Shown: positions 21,757-21,975 of the stretch, piece after piece
Position numbering within the stretch: position 1 is the stretch's first letter
Layout of the letters: each line of letters begins with the position of its first letter
Assembly (NCBI GenBank): GCA_964401385.1
Contig: CAYNYF010000076.1
Span: 1 to 21,975, forward strand
Length of the DNA: 21,975 nt
Direction of reading: 5' to 3'
From: CAYNYF01 sp964401385
Lineage (GTDB): Bacteria > Planctomycetota > Phycisphaerae > SM23-33
Made by a program: the position numbers and the translations under genes
The notes under the pieces: model-generated
What the model saw: only the letters and a program-made list of their open reading frames with translations
What the model was told of the DNA's origin: nothing
The model's database searches: none

Positions 21757-21975
21757 GCACAAACGCCGCCCCGGCCGCCCCGGGCGGGACGCCGCGCCGG
21801 CCAGCGCGGCGCTCGTCCGCGGCCGGGCCCGCGCTGTGAATTGGCTCGACCCTGGGCGCGGGTCCAAGCCCAGCCGGATACGTGAATCACCCTAGAAAAC
21901 CCTCGGGCGATGACCGCAATTTGAGATTCGACCGAGGCAAATAGCACAATTTCAGCCTTTTTCAGGCTTTTACCC

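Noticed and set aside
21670..21947. Short open frames near the right end
   Set aside because: They overlap each other on both strands, are of low complexity and have no start signals.

Overview
The window looks like chromosome from a GC-rich member of the Planctomycetota, most likely class Phycisphaerae. This is inferred from gene content, not from a marker gene. Two secreted proteins end in a dockerin-like 'GDxNxDGxVDGGDYTIWxDxY' module plus a PEP-CTERM sorting tail, and a third secreted protein joins a terpene-cyclase-like toroid to DUF4159 domains; both are common in that phylum. The genes are mostly housekeeping or envelope and secreted functions. I see no prophage, insertion sequence, CRISPR array, rRNA or tRNA.

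Layout. 70-3861 (+): promoter and two tandem GT4-type glycosyltransferases sharing a PRxCGIATF N-terminal motif; the first is fused to an extra C-terminal, probably all-helical domain. 3875-6181 (-): secreted DUF4159 protein. 6415-7587 (-): acetylornithine-type class III aminotransferase. 7784-9307 (-) and 9870-11882 (+): a divergent pair of secreted proteins, an SGNH hydrolase and a putative glycosidase-like protein, with the same C-terminal architecture (an unnamed module of about 145 residues, dockerin, PEP-CTERM). 11921-13162 (-): metK. 13293-13862 (-): NapG-like protein with four 4Fe-4S sites. 13979-15088 (-): enolase-superfamily protein of the dipeptide-epimerase/MLE type. 15177-17927 (+): sugar-type ABC ATPase and an MFS transporter. 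17973-18536 (+): CYTH protein. 18649-20271 (-): leuB followed by a DUF1854 protein. 20855-21535 (-): small helix-turn-helix protein.

Functional links are loose: cell-surface or exopolysaccharide glycosylation (the two glycosyltransferases), secreted carbohydrate or ester processing (the PEP-CTERM pair), amino-acid metabolism (aminotransferase, metK, leuB) and uptake or peptide recycling (enolase-superfamily protein, ABC ATPase, MFS).

The more unusual signals are in the non-coding DNA. (1) Nearly every transcription unit carries a readable sigma70-type promoter, often with -35 TTGCCG, a 17-bp spacer and -10 TAnnnT. (2) At three or four genes (NapG-like, enolase-superfamily, CYTH and perhaps the ABC ATPase) the -10 box ends only 6-8 nt before the start codon, which implies leaderless mRNAs. 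(3) A 9-unit, exactly 10-bp-period repeat array lies upstream of the leuB promoter, with a stray near-copy beside its -35. (4) The two PEP-CTERM proteins share an unnamed pre-dockerin module. I found no clearly new multi-gene system; these are the best leads. All calls are by eye, without database searches.
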